DNA of 64,000 nucleotides from WHSW01 sp963777775. Its GTDB lineage: Bacteria; Actinomycetota; Thermoleophilia; Solirubrobacterales; 70-9. The translations under genes and the position numbers were made by a program. Positions 61,923 through 64,000 of this stretch are shown here, piece by piece (position 1 is the first letter of the stretch; each line of letters starts with the position of its first letter). The DNA is taken from positions 1,680,086-1,744,085 of the forward strand of contig CAVZRL010000009.1 in NCBI GenBank assembly GCA_963777775.1, written 5' to 3'. The notes beneath the pieces were generated by a model. The model worked only from the letters and a program-made list of their open reading frames with translations. It did no database searches and was not told the origin of the DNA.

Positions 61923-62168
61923 GGCTTCACTTGCCCAGGAGGCGATCCAGCTCGTCATCGAGGGTGTCGCGATCCTTTTGCTCGACCCGAAGTGCGCGCT
62001 CGAGCGCGATCATCGCGCTCGTAGAGCCCTCCCGAGCCTTCTCGGTCAGCATCGCAAGCACCTCAGCACGGTCGGCGATCTGGGCGTCGGTCATGATTTC
62101 CCATCCTTTTTTTCGCAGCTAGCCAGTCGGCGGTATGCGGAGCATGTGATTCCGCGTCTGCGACCCTC
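61923..62168 (-). repeat. About 250-bp duplicated unit containing copy C
   Basis: Near-identical to 58413-58660. Beyond the unit the flanks differ. Confidence 0.85.
61927..62094 (-). CDS. Small orphan protein, copy C of the dispersed family
   Basis: 55 residues: MTDAQIADRAEVLAMLTEKA, REGSTSAMIALERALRVEQK, DRDTLDDELDRLLGK. It has the same ribosome site as copy B. Its 3' end is fused directly to a SnoaL 3' fragment (CCTCGAAGCCGCCGG at 61911-61925), marking a recombination junction. Confidence 0.65.
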   Translation of the reverse strand: MTDAQIADRAEVLAMLTEKAREGSTSAMIALERALRVEQKDRDTLDDELDRLLGK

Positions 62169-62195
62169 CCCCCGCCGCGCGATACTGTGCGGGCG

Positions 62196-62595
62196 ATGTA
62201 GCAGGAGAACGTCGAGATCGTGCGGCGGATGCTCGACCAGGGGCCGGAAAGACCTCAGGCCCTGTTCGAGATCCCCGCCGACGACGTCGATTGGGATGCC
62301 ACCGCTCTTGGGACGCTGGAGCTGACCGACCTGCCACGGCCGAGATGCCGTGATGGAGTTCTTTCGTCGCTGGGTGAGCGCGTTCGATGAGTGGGGCTAT
62401 GAGTGGGGCGAATTGATCGAGGGTGACGACCGCGTTGTGGTCCGGATTCACCAGTGGGGACGCGGGAAGGGCAGCGGGGTCGCCGTGGATGATCGCTTCT
62501 GGCAGGTGTGGACCCTGGGCGACGGAAAGGTGATCCGGGTGACGCACCACCGGGATAGGGAGCGCGCCCTCGAAGCCGCCGGGCTTCAGGAATAG
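62196..62595 (+). pseudogene. SnoaL gene with nonsense codon 2 and a frameshift
   Basis: The shared promoter motif and start are present, but codon 2 is TAG where every other member has TCG (ATG TAG CAG GAG AAC). Further on (near 62345) a shift is needed to reach MEFFRRWVSAFDEWGYEWGE, VVRIHQWGRGKGSGVAVDD and ALEAAGLQE. A product from the internal ATG at 62350 would lack the first third of the fold. Confidence 0.8.
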
Positions 62596-62598
62596 GCG

Positions 62599-62721
62599 AT
62601 GTCGCAGGAGAACGTGGAGCTCGTGCGACGTATTTACGAGGAGGCGCTGATCGGCGTCTTGTCCAAGGCACCCTGTCGATTCGCCTTGCTCAAGGTATCC
62701 GGGCGGCAAGCCGCCGCCTGA
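62599..62721 (+). pseudogene. SnoaL gene stub (5' end only)
   Basis: MSQENVELVRRIYEEALIG, then unrelated codons and a stop after 40 residues. It follows the previous copy through the conserved junction. 62722-62855 shows no gene. Confidence 0.7.
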
Positions 62722-62855
62722 GCGTCTGCGTTCGATCGAGCCGAATCTGGCGCGGGTTCGCTCAGCCGGGCTTGACGGGGAAGATGCCGAAGCATCGGTT
62801 CATGGGGGACCAAGGGCGACTTTCGATCCCAGAGGAAGGCGCATCGGCCTTCAGA

Positions 62856-63526
62856 TCACCTCGTTGACTTCACTCGCCCCAGGACCGTTAGCGCCACGAG
62901 CCGCGAGACCAGCATCGCTACGAACGCGAGCCCGACGATCTGCTCGATCATGACGAGGCTACGCCCGAACGGTTTCACGGGAACAACATCGCCCAAGCCG
63001 GTGCTCGAAAGGGTCGTGAAGCTGAGAAACAAGAGCTCCATCCAGGTCCGCTCCCCAGTGGGGTCCACCGCCGCCGTAAAGGTCGCGGGCTCGATGGACT
63101 GGCAGACGACGTAGACGTAAGCGAAGGCCCAGGCGACTAGGGTGAAATCGCGCCGACGGCGAAGAGCTCGTCGCGGGTGACCCTGTGATCCGCCAGCATG
63201 TAGGCGATCAGAGCCCCTGCCGCATAGAAGTAGAGAATTGCCTCGAGCGCGGAGGAGTAGGGCAGGAGGTCGTCGGTGCCTGTCACCGCCTGGATGAGCA
63301 GCAGAACCGCCGCCGGAAGCGCGAGCCCCAGGGCGACTCCCGTGAGGCCGGGCGAGTGTCGCACTGCCAGCACGACGAGACCGAGGATTCCGATGCCGAA
63401 AAGGCTGAAGAGCGCTCGCCCGGCGTCGCTGTCCTCCATGAGCGGATAGAAAAGGACGGCCGCGAGCTGCCCAGCGAGGAGGACGGCGGAGGGCTCCCGC
63501 TTTGCGACGCTCCACACGCCGTCCAA
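62856..63526 (-). pseudogene. Two-TM potassium channel-like protein with a mid-gene frameshift
   Basis: From a TTG/GTG start near 63526/63517: VWSVAKREPSAVLLAGQLAA and four hydrophobic segments, to DELFAVGAI, where the frame stops at 63137. One base away the protein continues FTLVAWAFAYVYVVCQSIEP, MELLFLSFTTLSSTGLGDVV (pore helix and a TGLGD selectivity filter) and the last helix IVGLAFVAMLVSRLVALTVL. Full-length relatives are ion channel family proteins. It faces a TrkA-N-like gene, the usual regulatory partner. Confidence 0.7.
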
Positions 63527-63786
63527 CTTACGACCTGCTTCGGTCGTGCCGTCTCGGCCTCGTCCGCCAGAAAGGGCCCCCGGCAGGTACCGCACCTGGT
63601 CCCGACTGCTGCGTCCAATGAGTCCAAGGCGTGTCTGGCCGGGGAACGGGGACGTCGTCGAGACGCATCGAAACTGATCTAGGGCCGGCCGGATGAACGC
63701 CTGGTCCGCCCGCACAGATCGGGGCGGCGATCCTGACCATGCGCCCGGGACCGCGACGCCGACCTGTGCTGGCACGCCGTAACGTC

Positions 63787-64000
63787 ATGGCGGTGAGCGA
63801 GGCGGGGCAAGAGGGCGCGCGCACTGTCCTCGTGATCGGGGACGGCGATCTGAGCGACGAGGTCGCGACCGCGCTCGACTCGGCCGGCGCCGACGTCGAG
63901 CGCCTCGGGCAGCCGGACGAGGAGGAGGTCCGCCAGGCGCTCGAGAACAGGTCGGTCGACTCGGTCGCCGTGGTCGCGCGGGACGACGCCGTCGTTCTGC
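63787..64000 (+). CDS. TrkA-N-like potassium-channel regulatory protein, 3' end outside window
   Basis: 71 residues visible: EGARTVLVIGDGDLSDEVAT, ALDSAGADVERLGQPDEEEV, RQALENRSVDSVAVVARDDA. The GDGDLS turn is in the place of the Rossmann G-x-G-x-x-G of RCK/TrkA-N domains, and the SVDSVAVVARDD strand matches the family. Divergently transcribed from the channel gene. Confidence 0.65.
   Translation, partial: MAVSEAGQEGARTVLVIGDGDLSDEVATALDSAGADVERLGQPDEEEVRQALENRSVDSVAVVARDDAVVL

Overview
The window is GC-rich and reads as a chromosomal segment of a deep-branching actinobacterium, most likely of the Thermoleophilia/Solirubrobacterales type. This is inferred from gene content: many SnoaL/NTF2-like paralogues, TolB-like and serum-type beta-propeller secreted proteins, a TANNNT hexamer 6-10 nt before several start codons (leaderless-style promoters), and an InhA-like FabI beside a compact type II fatty-acid synthase. 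I ran no taxonomic search.

Layout. (1) 1-3.8 kb holds ordinary genes: a 5'-truncated polysaccharide deacetylase, two membrane proteins, a UBP-type zinc finger and a patatin lipase, followed by tRNA-Leu(CAG) and tRNA-Glu(CTC). (2) 3.96-16.24 kb is a decayed genomic island. It is bounded by the 3' half of tRNA-Glu and a second, perfect 62-bp copy of the same sequence at 16241-16302. Inside are a cupin, a ScyD-like protein, a TolB-like protein, several small genes, and many frameshifted genes (UGT glycosyltransferase, P-loop kinase, NYN domain, pilin, propeller). No integrase is recognisable. (3) 16.3-19.3 kb is a SnoaL-like gene array plus a methyltransferase. (4) 19.3-52.9 kb is core-like and almost free of lesions. 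It contains a PLP decarboxylase, an iron-uptake pair behind a DtxR/IdeR-like palindrome, fabD-fabG-acpP-fabF-fabI, a cyclic-nucleotide signalling group (two cNMP-binding proteins, a hybrid kinase with two receivers and an HPt domain, and a receiver-adenylate/guanylate cyclase), two secreted propellers, a cobalamin-riboswitch operon, GlpD, a divergent Rho, a Na+/H+ antiporter, DUF192 and a response regulator. (5) From 52.95 kb the response regulator is cut by a second element carrying a broken large serine recombinase. The following 10 kb is another accessory zone of secreted proteins, SnoaL genes, gene stubs, duplications and short hairpin repeats. The window ends in a frameshifted K+ channel gene and a divergent TrkA-N-like gene.

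The most notable system is the translationally coupled operon at 39.4-46.0 kb. A cobalamin riboswitch precedes two DUF4430-like secreted proteins (one a lipoprotein), an EcfT, a fused double EcfA ATPase, and an ECF S-component fused to an extracellular alpha/alpha-toroid repeat domain. DUF4430 and an alpha/alpha barrel are the two halves of animal transcobalamin and intrinsic factor. The locus therefore looks like a bacterial 'split transcobalamin' B12 importer.

The two accessory zones share families: 55-residue proteins with a conserved 3' flank, TolB-like and SnoaL genes, a small gene at 15822 with a remnant at 55470, and the hairpin repeats. They are probably drawn from one pool of mobile DNA.
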